Assembly: GCA_037783415.1 (NCBI GenBank)
Contig: JAZGTN010000017.1
Coordinates: 1,060,501 to 1,124,500, forward strand
DNA: 64,000 nt
Source: Leptasterias polaris
Taxonomy: Eukaryota; Echinodermata; Asteroidea; Forcipulatida; Asteriidae
Direction: 5' to 3'
In this document: piece by piece, positions 20,867 to 32,197 of the stretch
How positions within the stretch are numbered: the stretch's first letter is position 1
How the letters are laid out: each line of letters opens with the position of its first letter
Translations under genes and position numbers: made by a program
Notes under the pieces: generated by a model
What the model was told of the DNA's origin: nothing
Seen by the model: the letters and a program-made list of their open reading frames with translations, nothing else
Database searches by the model: none

Positions 20867-22767
20867 TCAAGTAAAGACAATTTGGCGGGTTGTGCTCCGT
20901 ATTTTTGATTATTTCCCATTATCGCAAAGTGAATGTTTGACAAAATTACGTTTAATTCTGGTCCTTGCTACTTTAGCCTGCATATTATTATATATATATA
21001 TCTTAAATTTTGAAATCTTGATTAGCGCTCTTCACCGGTTTGTTTTTTAAGACATAATTTCTCGTAATAATGAGGTTTGTTCATGTTTCCAGTAGCTAGA
21101 CTCGAGATAATGGAAATACTAAATGTTGTGTTCATCGGCAGTACATTTATTACCCGTAAGTGCGGGCGAATGGACAGATCATGTGTTGGTCCAAGCTTTG
21201 ATAATAAATATTATTTAAAATTTAAATTTTCTACCAGCAGACATTCATTATTTATTTTGTGGAGTTGTTTCCCATTTTGAAGTATTTTTATGTAACTGAA
21301 TATAACTTACATCCAGGGATTCTACAAACTAAGTGATATATAATCTGATGGTAAGCTTAGTCAGGGTTTTATCAACTTCAATGATGATGTGGGCCATTCA
21401 GTGGTCTCAAACAAAATTAAAATGTTCAATAAAGATTATAATAACAATCTTGGTATCATACAATCATGTACTACGTCAGAGCATTTCATTACTGATCTTT
21501 ACTACACTAACTATGGGCATGTGGCCTTAACCCTGGCCCTCAACAAAGTAAAAGTACAGTGCTCTTGAACGGCACTATTGTCAGATACTGCGTGTTATTA
21601 TTATCAAAACAGTGTTTTTTCTGTCTATATACGCATATGTTATTGCCTTAAAAAATAACTGGAATTAGTCATGTAAAAATTGTTAGCCTTTTCAAAATAA
21701 GATTTATTTGTGATCGAGCAGTTCACAAATTGTGGAAGAAAAGGGTAAACGAAAAATTTGCGATCGTATTTCTCATCTTTGGAATTCCCAATGATGTAAG
21801 GGGATTTTCCCCAATTGATTGCGAAACATAAACCGGCCATTCTGTTATGTTACGTTATTTAGTGCAGATGTTGCGCAATCATACATGAAATAATTGACTG
21901 GATTTACATGGTGAAATGTAAACACTTTTCTCACACAGAACCCCTAAAATATCACAAACAATAAAGGTCACATGGGTTATTCGAGAAACGCCCATTGCGA
22001 ACGTTACAAAGGCACTTCACAGCACAGAGGCCTTGTAGAATTACTACGAAAAGGTAAAACTACAACAGCAAAACATTCCCAACTTGTAATGTAAACAAAG
22101 AATGGTATTGCTCCATGGGGGCCCATCAGGCAGGGGTAATTTGATAAGCATAACCTATTCAGATGGGGACTTAGATAAACCCAAGTGGAGTGAAAAATGA
22201 GATTAAACTGGGATCTTTCTTGAAATGTATATTCGTAAAATAGTTTCAAATTGGTTAATTTGTACGATAACAAGTTACAACTGCAGTACAGTCCGTAGAC
22301 TAAATTTAGTAAGTAAAGTTCAGAGTAAAAGTTTCAATAAAGATGACATAAATAAATAAAAATAAATAAATAAATAAATAGAAACAGTACAAATTGTATA
22401 CATAAACCAATAATGCATATTGTTATCAATAATGGAAGTCAAATAGTGCCAGGGTTAAAGAGGTGAGCCCTTGTTTTACAAGCCCCGTGAATATTTGTTG
22501 GTAACCTTAATATCTGGCGACTGCCACATAAATATCTGGCGGCCGCCACAAGTACTGTAATTATCTGTCGGCCGCCACTTATAATATCGCAGCTGCCACA
22601 TACAATTCCCATATTTATGATAGACTTATGTGCAAACAGGGATTCTTCGATATGCCAGCCAATCTTACATCCAAAGTTGTGTCTTTTTAGATTACGAATG
22701 AGAACAATAAGATCTCAATAAATTCAATTCGGTGAATGGCTACATCGAGCACAATTTGAGCGCAAAC

Positions 22768-22828
22768 ATGACGGCGGCAGATCTGTTGACGTCTACTACT
22801 ACTATTGCCGATCCACTACCTATCCAAG
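22768..22828 (+). pseudogene. Copy of first exon of the ParB-like-domain gene (copy 1)
   Basis: ATGACGGCGGCAGATCTGTT opens a 20-codon exon, MTAADLLTSTTTIADPLPIQ plus one base, ending CAAG before GTAAAC, a good splice donor. It matches exon 1 of the gene at 57872 but lacks seven codons (ESTGVAS region) and has D for E near the end. The 5' flank is also conserved. The second exon of the real gene is not found downstream, so this is a promoter-plus-exon-1 duplicate. It could start a truncated or chimeric transcript. Confidence 0.65.
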
Positions 22829-24587
22829 GTAAACCCAATGTTTACTAACTGTTGTTTAGTTATGAACATAATAGTAAACTGGACTTAAATTTTTGTTGCA
22901 TAACAAAAACGAGGTGTTCGGCATGATATTAAAATGTTGGTCGTAATACATCCCAGCTGTCATATTCGTAATTTTAAAAAAGCCACCACTTGTCAAGTAA
23001 TGGACAAAATATATGACAAGTACTGTACACGAAGTAAATTGCGACGTTTTTTGTAAACGATGATATTCCCATGAATTTTACAATTTTCATCGCCGTGTCT
23101 GAGAGACATACTCAGCGGGCCTAGAGCGCCTTCGGCAGGCATGGTCACGTCGATCAACGTGCCGTCGGTCTCGATGTTTGATGAGAAGCGAACCAATTTC
23201 AATTTTTTTCAGATTGATTTTAAGTCAGTTATTAAACGTCATACATTATTACTAAATCAGGTGGACATCTCAGTGAGAACTCGTCTTCTGTTCTTTGTGC
23301 AGTTTATTCGCAAGGCATCTAAACAAGACAAGGGGAGACTATAAAATAAAAAAAATAATAATAATAATTTGGTGTGGCTTCTCTTTTTTCAGCAACCCTG
23401 TGTGAGCTACCACTAGTGCACCAACTAAGTTCACTAATCATTTGTCCTTGCTTTTGTACATGATGTAAATTTATTTAAGCTTTCTTCGGGTTTTTTTTTA
23501 CGGTATGATATTTGCAATACAAGTCTTTTTATTCCAACTTGCACTTTGTTTTATTGCATTTATATTAGTACATTTTGGTCTTGAGTTGTCCCAACTGGGT
23601 TGCCGTACTCTGTTTTAAAATATATATTTTGGTATCTGCGCAGATGTCAAAATTTAGTTTTTAGCTTGACCGTTTACGTTCAGGTAATAGGTCTAAGACA
23701 TTTCAATAGACAGTAAAGCCTGGTTATTTTGATAAACTTATAATTTTGAGTCTCTTTTCAGTAACCGATGGGACCCGGTTGAACAAGACAAAAGAATTTG
23801 GTACAATTAAAATATTATGTTACCTTATACTTTTTAATTTTTTCAAATTTCAGGTGTAGCACTCTCTGTGACCTACCGTTGTTTCAAGTTAAAGTTTTGG
23901 AGGATTCCACCAGGCAGTACTTGACGGGAAACTCGAACAGTAATTAACATCCTGGTGATGTTGTTACCAGGCCAGATTTAAGTGTGTTGGTGTAATATGG
24001 TGTCCTGTCCAAGAATGCTGCAGCCAGAGTTGCAGTCTATCTGTCACTTCGCTAAACATGGATGAATTCTGCGTTCTTGTGAAAGTACCATGACAGTTCT
24101 TTGCTGTTGTATCATCATATGGACACCGTATTCAGCTGGAACTTTCACATGTGACTTTATTGTATATTTCTTTATAATTTTGCCTAGAAATAAGCCTTAC
24201 ATAGACAAAAACCAATCTATGAGCCTACTTTTTATTTAGGTCATTTGTTATTTATATGTTGTAAACAAGTACCGTTGGGTACTGCCTAATTTTTTGTTTA
24301 TTACAGGTATTGTAGGGGATATGTACAGCCAACAAAAATAGTCACAAAAACATTAATTGATCTTTTGTGTTATTAACCTTTTACTTGAAATAACAAGCCT
24401 GTGGAAATATTTGTGAGTCAGAAGAAAATAGTGAGAAACCATGCTCATTATTTTGGGTTCTAACAACCGAAGTCAGCTATAGTGCGTTTGTTTTAAGGTT
24501 TTCTTGATTATGAATTAATATTTCACAGAAAAAAGGGTTCCAGTGTGAACTGCAGAACATTTTTAATTCTGTATAATGACTTTAAAA
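22829..24587 (+). other. Downstream part of copy 1: possible small exons, no certain gene
   Basis: Shared with copy 2 but absent after exon 1 of the complete gene. Several CAG acceptors precede short open stretches. After the CAG at 23389-23391 comes a frame reading TLCELPLVHQL, and after the CAG at 23851-23853 one reading STLCDLPLFQVKVLEDS and ending GNSNSN at a TAA. The two peptides resemble each other, so these may be duplicated exons. Open frames at 23141-23344 (plus) and 22993-23202 (minus) are kept in both copies, which are too similar for this to prove coding. Confidence 0.35.
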
Positions 24588-24880
24588 TGTAAGGAGCAAG
24601 ACCATTTTGCCTAGCGTTTTCTTACGCAGCAGCTGATCTGATTGGTTACATAGCAAGACAGCGCAATCAGTTTGGTTCACCCCTCCATGATATGACCAAT
24701 CAAGTTAACTAGGGCTCTCATTTACAAACGAGATTGGACGGACATTTCGATTCTGAACGGTATAAAAACTATAACGCAGACGAAGAGCGCGGATTCTTTA
24801 AGTGTTCTTGACTGTTTCGCGAATCCTTAGAAATAAAGAATACAGCAAAATACTAGATCAATAGTGTAGCTAGCGTTACA
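24588..24880 (+). mobile_element. Candidate 293-bp solo LTR
   Basis: Begins TGTAAGGAGC and ends CTAGCGTTACA, with inverted ends TGTAA/TTACA. Inside are CCAAT-type boxes (GATTGGTTAC, GACCAATCAAG), a TATA box (GGTATAAAAACTAT) at about 24759 and a polyadenylation signal (AATAAAG) at about 24832, in the order expected of an LTR. No matching target duplication is visible, perhaps because a deletion abuts the left side. The first 50 bases recur at 39261-39310 before a LINE cuts it. Confidence 0.55.
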
Positions 24881-25114
24881 TTTGTAAAATTCTGTCCAAA
24901 TCCGTTAACTAGCAAATGACTTTTCCGGAGACCCTTTATTTCTGCACACGGAGGCCTATGTTTTTGGTCTCATATTTCTTTATTTTGATCACAGAAAAAT
25001 ATGTAATAGTTTTTTTAGGTACAATGAAACATTTTTGCTTCGTTATAGGCCTATGATGTTTTTGTTCTGTTAAAGTTATTTATGTTCCCGAAATGAATTT
25101 TTGAAACCGTGTCC
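24881..25114. other. Unassigned sequence between solo LTR and LINE
   Basis: About 230 bases of AT-rich sequence with no gene or repeat that I can recognise. Confidence 0.4.
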
Positions 25115-27278
25115 TCAATTCAATTCAATTTATTTCCACTTATTCAATGCAAAATAACGTACAAGATATAACATATGAACGAATACAATAGAGAATAAGT
25201 GGGGGAAGTCTCCAAAAAAGCAAGCTTGTAAGGAGGAGACCCCCGAAAACCCTGTATAGTAATTACATGTAGAATAAAGAATGATCTTTAATAAAAACTG
25301 GAATAGTCGCACAAGAAACGAGACAGGACCAACACAAACAGGACAACATGCAGAGGCTAACAATAAATGACTTTTAAAAAAAAAGATTTAGCTAAGAGAC
25401 AATCAAGCATAATCATTAGAACAATGGACAATTTGAATAAACTATGAAAAGTCAAATGTCACCATATTTGTCAAGGAGACTATATTTAAGTTTCTTCTTA
25501 AAAACATGAACACCTTTGATCTTTCTAAGATTGTTGGCCAATGAATTCCAAAACCTGGGACCCTGTGATGTCACACAGTTAAGGGATTTAGAAAAACGTA
25601 CATAAGGAATATGAAAATTATCACAATGCCTCGTATGATGGGAATGAATCCGAGTATTTAAAATAAACATAGTTTTAAACGACTTGGGCAAATCATTCGA
25701 AACAAACTGATACATAAATGTACCAAGTTGGAGCAAGTAAATGTCAGAGACTTTGAGAGTTCTGTGATTAGAAAATAATGGATTCGAAGGGGTGCGAAAA
25801 TCAACACTATCAATAATTCTGAGGGCCCTTTTTTGCAAAACAAAAATTCTGTTCATCAAATAAGCACTGGATTTGCCCCAAGCAAGAATACCATAAGAAA
25901 TATAGGATAAAACTAGAGAATTATAAATATTATACAATATATATGATGGAAAAAAATGCTTCAATTTGTTGATAATTCCTATATTTCTAGAAATTAGTTT
26001 ACAGATATAATCAATATGATGATTCCAGGAAAGTTTATCATCAACAAGTATCCCAAGAAATTTCACACAATCAGTACGATTAAGTGACGTATTGTCAAAC
26101 ATAATATCACATGGAATATTAATAGTACTTAAATTACTAAATAACATATACTTGGTTTTATTAACATTAAGGGATAATTTGTTAGCCTTAATCCAATTGG
26201 AAATGTGGATGAGCTCTAAATTCACAGTGTTGAAAAGTATGTCAAGATTTGTATGAGAATAGAACAGATTAGAATCATCGGCAAAAAGAATAAAGGACAG
26301 ATTTGTGGAAGACTTAGGGAAATCATTGATATAAATTGAAAAAAGAAGAGGGCCTAAAATAGACCCTTGAGGTACACCACAAACTAAGGATTTAAGAACA
26401 GACTCTTTACCATCAATACTGACAAACTGTTTGCGATTTGAGAGATAATCCCTAAACCACTCCAAGGCAATACCTCTAATACCGTAAAAGGAAAGTTTGG
26501 ACAAGAGAATGGAATGGTCAATGGTGTCAAATGCCTTGGAGAGGTCCAGGAAAACTCCCAGGGTATGCAAGGACTGTTCACGACCCACTTTGACTTTATC
26601 AATTAACTGTAAAATAGCGTGTGTAGTAGAATGCTTTTCCCTAAATCCGAACTGAGAATCTGATAATATGTTATATTTTCCCAAAAAGTTAGACGTACGA
26701 ATATAAACAGCACGTTCGAGTATTTTAGAAAAAGAAGTAAGAATAGAAATGGGACGATAATTATTAACTAAATGCCGATCACCATTTTTATATATGGGCA
26801 AAACCCTAGCAATTTTCATAGAATCGGGGACTATTCCAGTATTTAGAGAAAGATTAATAATGAAGGTTAAAGGTTTCGAAATCACCTGAAAAACATCTTT
26901 TATAAGAGGACAATTAATGGAATCGTAGCCGGAACTGTTTTTATTAGGTAAATTTGAAACAATTGAGAAAAGCTCTTGCTCTGTTATTGGGGTGAAAAAA
27001 ATAGAGTGTGAATTTGGTTCTTGCAGATAATCCTGGAAATGGGAATGACAATTAGGAATTTGGTTAGCGAGTTTGGGCCCAATATTAACAAAGAAATCAT
27101 TGTAATGTTCGGCAACGAGAAAGGGGTCAGTAATGCTCCGGTTCCTAATATTAATACTCGATAAATGAGAAGAAGAGTTAGTCTTAAGGACACTATTAAT
27201 AACCTTCCAAGTATTCTTAATATTGTTTTTTTCCTTTTCAAATTGTTGAGAATAATACCTCTGTTTGGCAGAACGCAA
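25115..27278 (-). mobile_element. LINE, minus strand, with long intact RT frame
   Basis: The 3' end is at the left (TCAATTCAATTCAATTT on the plus strand, i.e. a short TTGAA-type tail) and the 5'-truncated end is near 27278. The 3' untranslated part covers 25115-25451. One RT frame fills the rest. It lies between copies 1 and 2 of the tandem array. Confidence 0.9.
25452..27278 (-). CDS. LINE reverse transcriptase (endonuclease missing)
   Basis: 608 codons without a stop. In order: a region before RT (NDFFVNIGPKLA), RT motifs LPIYKNGDRHLVNNYRPISI, QFGFREKHSTTHAI, GVFLDLSKAFDTIDH, GVPQGSILGPLLF, the catalytic FADDSN, FLGILVDDKLSWN, then the C-terminal part with HHTRH and FWNSLANNLRK. The reaction would be target-primed reverse transcription of the element's own RNA. 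The N-terminal endonuclease is missing because the copy is 5' truncated, so the first methionine is not a true start. Absence of stops over 1.8 kb implies a recent insertion. The RT looks like the Jockey/CR1/L2 group. Confidence 0.88.
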   Translation of the reverse strand: MRSAKQRYYSQQFEKEKNNIKNTWKVINSVLKTNSSSHLSSINIRNRSITDPFLVAEHYNDFFVNIGPKLANQIPNCHSHFQDYLQEPNSHSIFFTPITEQELFSIVSNLPNKNSSGYDSINCPLIKDVFQVISKPLTFIINLSLNTGIVPDSMKIARVLPIYKNGDRHLVNNYRPISILTSFSKILERAVYIRTSNFLGKYNILSDSQFGFREKHSTTHAILQLIDKVKVGREQSLHTLGVFLDLSKAFDTIDHSILLSKLSFYGIRGIALEWFRDYLSNRKQFVSIDGKESVLKSLVCGVPQGSILGPLLFSIYINDFPKSSTNLSFILFADDSNLFYSHTNLDILFNTVNLELIHISNWIKANKLSLNVNKTKYMLFSNLSTINIPCDIMFDNTSLNRTDCVKFLGILVDDKLSWNHHIDYICKLISRNIGIINKLKHFFPSYILYNIYNSLVLSYISYGILAWGKSSAYLMNRIFVLQKRALRIIDSVDFRTPSNPLFSNHRTLKVSDIYLLQLGTFMYQFVSNDLPKSFKTMFILNTRIHSHHTRHCDNFHIPYVRFSKSLNCVTSQGPRFWNSLANNLRKIKGVHVFKKKLKYSLLDKYGDI

Positions 27279-27965
27279 AATTGCAGCTCACACTAGGCCT
27301 ATTAATGCAAAACCGTGGAGATGCAGCAAATTTTCTAACCCCTGCGCGCACACACACTGACTGGGGATTAGACTTGATATCAAGTCTGAGATTGCGGTTA
27401 TTTCTCTGCATCAGCCACACAAAATTACCCCCTGCAGAATGGCTATCACGCGGTCTAACTCGCAATCTCAGACTTGACCCCTTGTGTATACGGGATATTC
27501 ATAACTGACATTTACATAACAACACTATGCCAGAGAGATGGCCAATCAGGAGGCCACAAAACTCCTGTTGGTTGTGTCTATTCCCATCAGGTTATAATCA
27601 CTTCAGCATTTTCTGTCAAATCGATAGAGTCATTGTTTTTTTGTTTTTTTATAGTGCTTTGTACGTATGCTATTTCTAATTTATACATAAAATAATACTA
27701 GATGTATTCTTAAAATATTGAAAAATAAACATAACAAATAATCTGATTCCTACTAGACGAAAAGCTGTACGTTCCCTTTACTTGAATGGAATCGTCTAAT
27801 AATTTTCCCAACGTTTTTTATTTATTTTGAATTTAAAAACTAGAATCACTTTGGGTTTTTGGTTTCCAAACTGCAAGTCGAATCACTGAGCAGAGGCAGA
27901 TTAGTTACATGTGATTCAATGTTGTATTTCTGTACTATATCCCGTGGTATAAACGGTCCAGTTTG
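27279..27965. other. Unassigned sequence before copy 2
   Basis: No gene recognised. It contains the pairs GACTTGATATCAAGTCTGAG (27371-27390, an exact palindrome at its core) and GCAATCTCAGACTTG (27461-27475), an inverted match suggestive of a small fold-back repeat at about 27360-27480. Confidence 0.4.
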
Positions 27966-28399
27966 AATGTGCATTTTATGGACGGCTTCTGAGATTCTGA
28001 CCAATCAGAGTGTTCCGTCCACTTTTGGACAAATTCGCCATAGGTAGGGTGTGTAAAAACCGAAAAACAATGTTCCCAAGTCTGTGATCGTAAGTTAAAG
28101 ACGGAGATAAGAATCCACAAGAGGGCGCTATTTCAGGCAATTATGTAATGGCTATCAGGTAGACTAAAAACCACGAGCACAGACTTGGAACCAAGTCTAA
28201 CTGGGGATAGAAAATATAACTCGATGCTGCATGCATGCAACCAACACATGCCCACACGACACAGGTACGACGAATAGAGCTCATTAATTATGCGGCTGAC
28301 CCTTCGGTGGCCTTTCAGTAGTCAACCGCAAACGGCCACCTCCTCTACAAATGCAAAGCCTGATTAGGAACGAGTATTTCAAAGGCCGTCTACGCTGAA

Positions 28400-28655
28400 A
28401 CGCATGAGGGCGATATTCAAATATCTATTCAGGGAAATTTGCAAGCCTGGACCGTGCCTGAATATTCTACTGATTTCATGCAAATATGTAATCGGTTTTT
28501 CACTATTTTCTCGTGACCCAGATAGCCGATCGATCTCACACTTCTACAGGTTTGTCAGTTTATGTATATGGTGGATTACATAAAGATATTACACTGCCAG
28601 CGACTATTTTTTTAGCAAAAACCAATTCTGTAATGTTCCTTTAAGTTCATATAAT
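28400..28655. mobile_element. Relative of the TTAA MITE family (copy 2)
   Basis: The stretch CTCGTGACCCAGATAGCCGA, a CTACAGGTTTGTCAG block and the end AAAAACCAATTCTGTAATG then TTCCTTTAA resemble the right half of the TTAA-flanked family seen at 60980 and 53652. Left border not defined. The same segment is in copy 3 at about 43741-43983. Confidence 0.4.
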
Positions 28656-28986
28656 CATGGAGATAGAATCGAGAGAAGTTAATGCAAAATTATATGACTT
28701 TCAACTTCCAGACTACAACTAATCCTTTCAGAGCGGCCTTGCGAATAAACGAATTCGCATGCAGAGTGGTTTTTTTGAAGCAACACGCCCGAGCGTAAAC
28801 GAAAACATTTTGTTTGCGATCGTATTTATCACTTTCTGAATTCCCAATGATGTCAGGGGTTCTCCCAATATTATTGATTGCGCAGTCTGCGAATTAATCT
28901 AGTGACGTCATTGATCCAGAAGTCTCCCCGCCAGTCTCCCCGCCAGTCTCCCAAGCCCGCTCTCGTTAGCTAGCTCTCGGTAGCAC

Positions 28987-29075
28987 GCTCACACCGGATT
29001 GGTCACACGGAGAAGCAGGGCGGAGATAGCAGCGTGAGTGGTGGGCTCTTTGTGACCAATCCGGTGCGAGCGGGC
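28987..29075. repeat. Inverted repeat around GACCAATCCGGTG (copy 2)
   Basis: CACACCGGATTGGTCACA at about 28990 pairs with TGTGACCAATCCGGTGCGAG at about 29050. The arms flank about 35 bases. CCAAT-type boxes in opposite orientation 8 kb upstream of exon 1 could be regulatory, but an old fold-back element is as likely. Present in copy 3 at about 44325-44410. Confidence 0.5.
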
Positions 29076-29380
29076 CACCGAGACCGGGCTACAGAGAGTG
29101 AGCTGCCAGACACTGATGTTTAATGCAATAGCAACTGGCCAATCAGAACCAGGGAGCACAACGAAAACAACTTTTGTTTGCGATGCAGGATACCGACTCT
29201 ATTCGAAGCCAATACATCAATTCTTCAATTAAATTAAAAGTTTGATTAGTCACGTTAAAAGGTACATGAAATTCCTTTTCCTCGTGTGAAAAGTGTATTT
29301 AAAAATAAAAATGATAAAATAGATTTAGCTGTTGCAAACTGCTTACCAACCAAAAGGACCTGTGGTATAAATGCAGAAAT

Positions 29381-29476
29381 ATAAGTTAGTGGCCTGACGT
29401 TTCGACCCGAGCAGAGTCTTTCTCGGGCCTTCGAGAAAGACTCTGCTAGGGTCGAAACGTCAGGCCACTAACTTAT
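29381..29476. repeat. Hairpin with GTCGAAACGTC motif (copy 2)
   Basis: Same inverted structure as at 19333-19442, with a shorter loop (TCTCGGGCCTTCGAGA) and one arm mismatch (CGACCCGAGCAG). Its retention in all three units suggests that it predates the array. Confidence 0.75.
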
Positions 29477-29938
29477 GTTTTAAAAATAAAAAATAAATAA
29501 TAATAAAACCACACACACACCACTCAATAATAACAATAATAGGTGTTTAAAATGATTACAGATCAAACACAGAGAGGAGACAGTGCCACAATAAAAACCC
29601 ACAACAGACATTAGCAATGTAAAAATACAGGCTACATACACAAGTTCACCTCCATTCCTAAGTTAAAAACTCTCTCCTGTGACTTATGATAAACATTCGA
29701 GTTGCACTGGGTATAAAAGAAAACTTATGGCGGTTTGTCCGCAAAATTATGCGATTGTAAAACTCCTCATGAAATAAATTAAAAGGGTTTACACATAGTC
29801 GTTCCCTCAAGTAAGTTATAATAACTTCTTAGTTCGATTTTGTTTCAGGTGATTTTTCACTGAGGCACATTTACACCAAATGAGTTTGTAGTAAAAGAAA
29901 AATAACCAGGAATGCATACTTTCTGATACTCATGCCGT

Positions 29939-30139
29939 ATGGTGCAGCCGACAGGGACTAGACTACGGGTGCAGCAGGATGATCTATCGCTGGGGGAATG
30001 TGTCGTGAACGTACCTCACGTGGGTGTACGCCGTCCATACCTACCCGGTGAAAAGTGCGACTGGCTGATTAGTCCGGCAGCCAAAAGGCACTTTTTATCT
30101 GAACCTTGCAGCGGAGGATATATAACAGGTTTTGATTGA
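29939..30139 (+). CDS. Short open frame conserved between copies 2 and 3 (uncertain)
   Basis: A 66-residue frame starting at GTG, containing VGVRRPYLPGEKCDWLISPA and ending YITGFD. The frame at 45267-45467 is identical except for Ser to Pro after HFL. In copy 1 it is broken by a tandem duplication and a 2-base insertion near 19800-19890. The composition looks protein-like, and it could be an exon, but the copies are too similar to show selection. No family recognised. Confidence 0.25.
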   Translation: MVQPTGTRLRVQQDDLSLGECVVNVPHVGVRRPYLPGEKCDWLISPAAKRHFLSEPCSGGYITGFD

Positions 30140-30832
30140 TCCATGTTCAGTAGACCTTGTACAAACATAATCTGCATAATGACACACTGTGAAGTCTGGG
30201 CTATTCGAGATATAGGCGGAATATACAACGCACAAAATGTAGTAAAATCCATTATAAATAGGAGCAGTTTGGGCCATGACAAGATTTGTCGAAGAAGCAA
30301 TATTTTGTTTTTTCGAAGAACTACAAGCTGACACACGATAAACGCCGGACTCCCGAAGCATATTAAAAATGTGGGGTGCAAATAACGTAAGACGTATTTT
30401 TTCAAGACTTGCCCTACTTTTCAGTAGCGATCGACGCCCTTGGGTCGCTGTCTTTCGATAACAAAAATGTCCATACTTTACCCTCGTTCTCACCACTTAC
30501 TTCAAAGGGTTTAACATTTAAGAGTAATTTTACTTAAGTACAATGACATATATTTTGAAAATACTTGTCAGGATAAAAAAAATAGACTTTTAAGAAACAG
30601 TACACAGACCGGGCCTTTCGACCGGGCAGATCGACCGAGCCGTTCGGCCGTGCCGTTCAAAAGACCGTGCAGGCGTGCAGCCGGGCCGTTCGACCAGGCA
30701 GTGCGGTCGGGCAGTTCCGTTCGGCCGGGCCGTACTCCGTATTCTGATTATTTTCCATTTGCAGTAAGTGAATGTTTGACAGAATTGGGTTAACTTCTGG
30801 TCCTTGCTTTATATGAAAAAGCCTTCAAGTAT

Positions 30833-31081
30833 TAGTTGCGATAATCGTAAAACCCTTCCACACCCATTCCCCGACGGTCGCACACCGGAGGGTTACGAGC
30901 CAACACAGCTACAAAATATCTGTAATTACAATTTCGAAAAATTTTGCCAGACAAGTCACCAGATTTGGAAAATTTGTACCACTTTCAAATATTATGACAC
31001 ACATGCGGATATTTTGTACATGTGTTGTCTAGTAATCCTCCGGTCTGCGACCGTCCCCGTCCGGTCGGATTATCACAACTA
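30833..31081. mobile_element. Inverted-repeat mini-element, copy 2
   Basis: Equivalent of 20628-20866, starting TAGTTGCGATAATCG and ending ATTATCACAACTA. The right inner part is shortened: CCGGTCGG replaces the longer CCGGAGGAAGGTGGAGGG seen in copies 1 and 3. Confidence 0.6.
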
Positions 31082-32197
31082 TCAAGTAAAGACAATTTGG
31101 CGGGTTGTGCTCTTTATTTTTGATTATTTCCCATTATCGCAAAGTGAATGTTTGACAAAATTAGGTTTAATTCTGGTCCTTGCTACATTAGCCTGCATAT
31201 TATTATATATATATATATCTTAAATTTTGAAGTCTTGATTAGCGCTCTTCACCGGTGTGTTCTATGCGGTTTTGTTTTTTAAGACATAATTTCTCGTAAT
31301 AATGAGGTTTGTTCATGTTTCCAGTAGCTAGACTCGAGATAATGGAAATACTAGATTTTATGTTCATCGGCAGTACATTTATTACCCGTAAGTGCGGGCG
31401 AATGGACAGATCATGTGTTGGTCCAAGCTTTGATAATAAATATTATTTAAAATTTTAATTTTCTACCAGCAGACATTCATTATTTATTTTGTGGAGTTGT
31501 TTCCCATTTTGAAGTATTTTTATGTAACTGATTATAACTTACAGCCAGGGATTCTACAAACTAAGTGATATATAATCTGATGGTAAGCTTAGTCAGGGTT
31601 TTATCAACTTCAATGATAATGTGGGCCATTCAGTGGTCTCAAACAAAATAAAAATGTTCAATAAAGATTATAATAATAATCTTGGTATCATACAATCATG
31701 TACTACGTCAGAGCATTTCATTACTGATCTTTACTACACTAACTATGGGCATGTGGCCTTAACCCTGGCCCTCAACAAAGTAAAAGTACAGTGCTCTTGA
31801 ACGGCACTATTGTCAGATACTGCGTGTTTATATTATTATCATAACAGTGTTTTTTCGGTCTTTAATTAAACGCATATGTTATTGCCTTAACAAACAATAA
31901 CTGGAATTAGTCATGTAAAAATTGTTAGCCTTTTCAAAATAAGATTTATTTGTGATCGAGCAGTTCACAAATTGTGGAAGAAAAGGGTAAACGAAAAATT
32001 TGCGATCGTATTTCTCATCTTTGGAATTCCCAATGATGTAAGGGGATTTTCCCCAATTGATTGCGAAACATAAACCGGCCATTCTGTTATCTTACGTTAT
32101 TTAGTGCAGACGTTGCGCAATCATACATGAAATAATTGACTGGATTATAATGGTGAAATGTAAACAATTTTCTCACAAAGAACCCCTAAAGTATCAC

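Larger units (their letters stand above)
19083..24587 (+). repeat. Large tandem repeat unit, copy 1
   Basis: From ACTGGCCAATCAGAACC onward this segment is collinear and highly similar to copy 2 (29132-38597) and copy 3 (44470-48285, then 57706-58003), apart from insertions. It holds, in order, a 110-base hairpin, a GC-rich block, a small inverted-repeat element, AT-rich sequence and a first-exon copy (22768-22828). Relative to copies 2 and 3 it lacks about 130 bases near 19650 and has a tandem duplication (CGACAGGGACTAGACTACGG) near 19800. The equivalent of 27966-29131 is missing because element A abuts here. Confidence 0.85.

Noticed and set aside
22993..23202. Minus-strand frame reading KLVRFSSNIETDGTLIDVTM, also at 37000-37209
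   Set aside because: Kept open in two near-identical copies only, so coding cannot be shown; the plus-strand frame in the same place is equally open.
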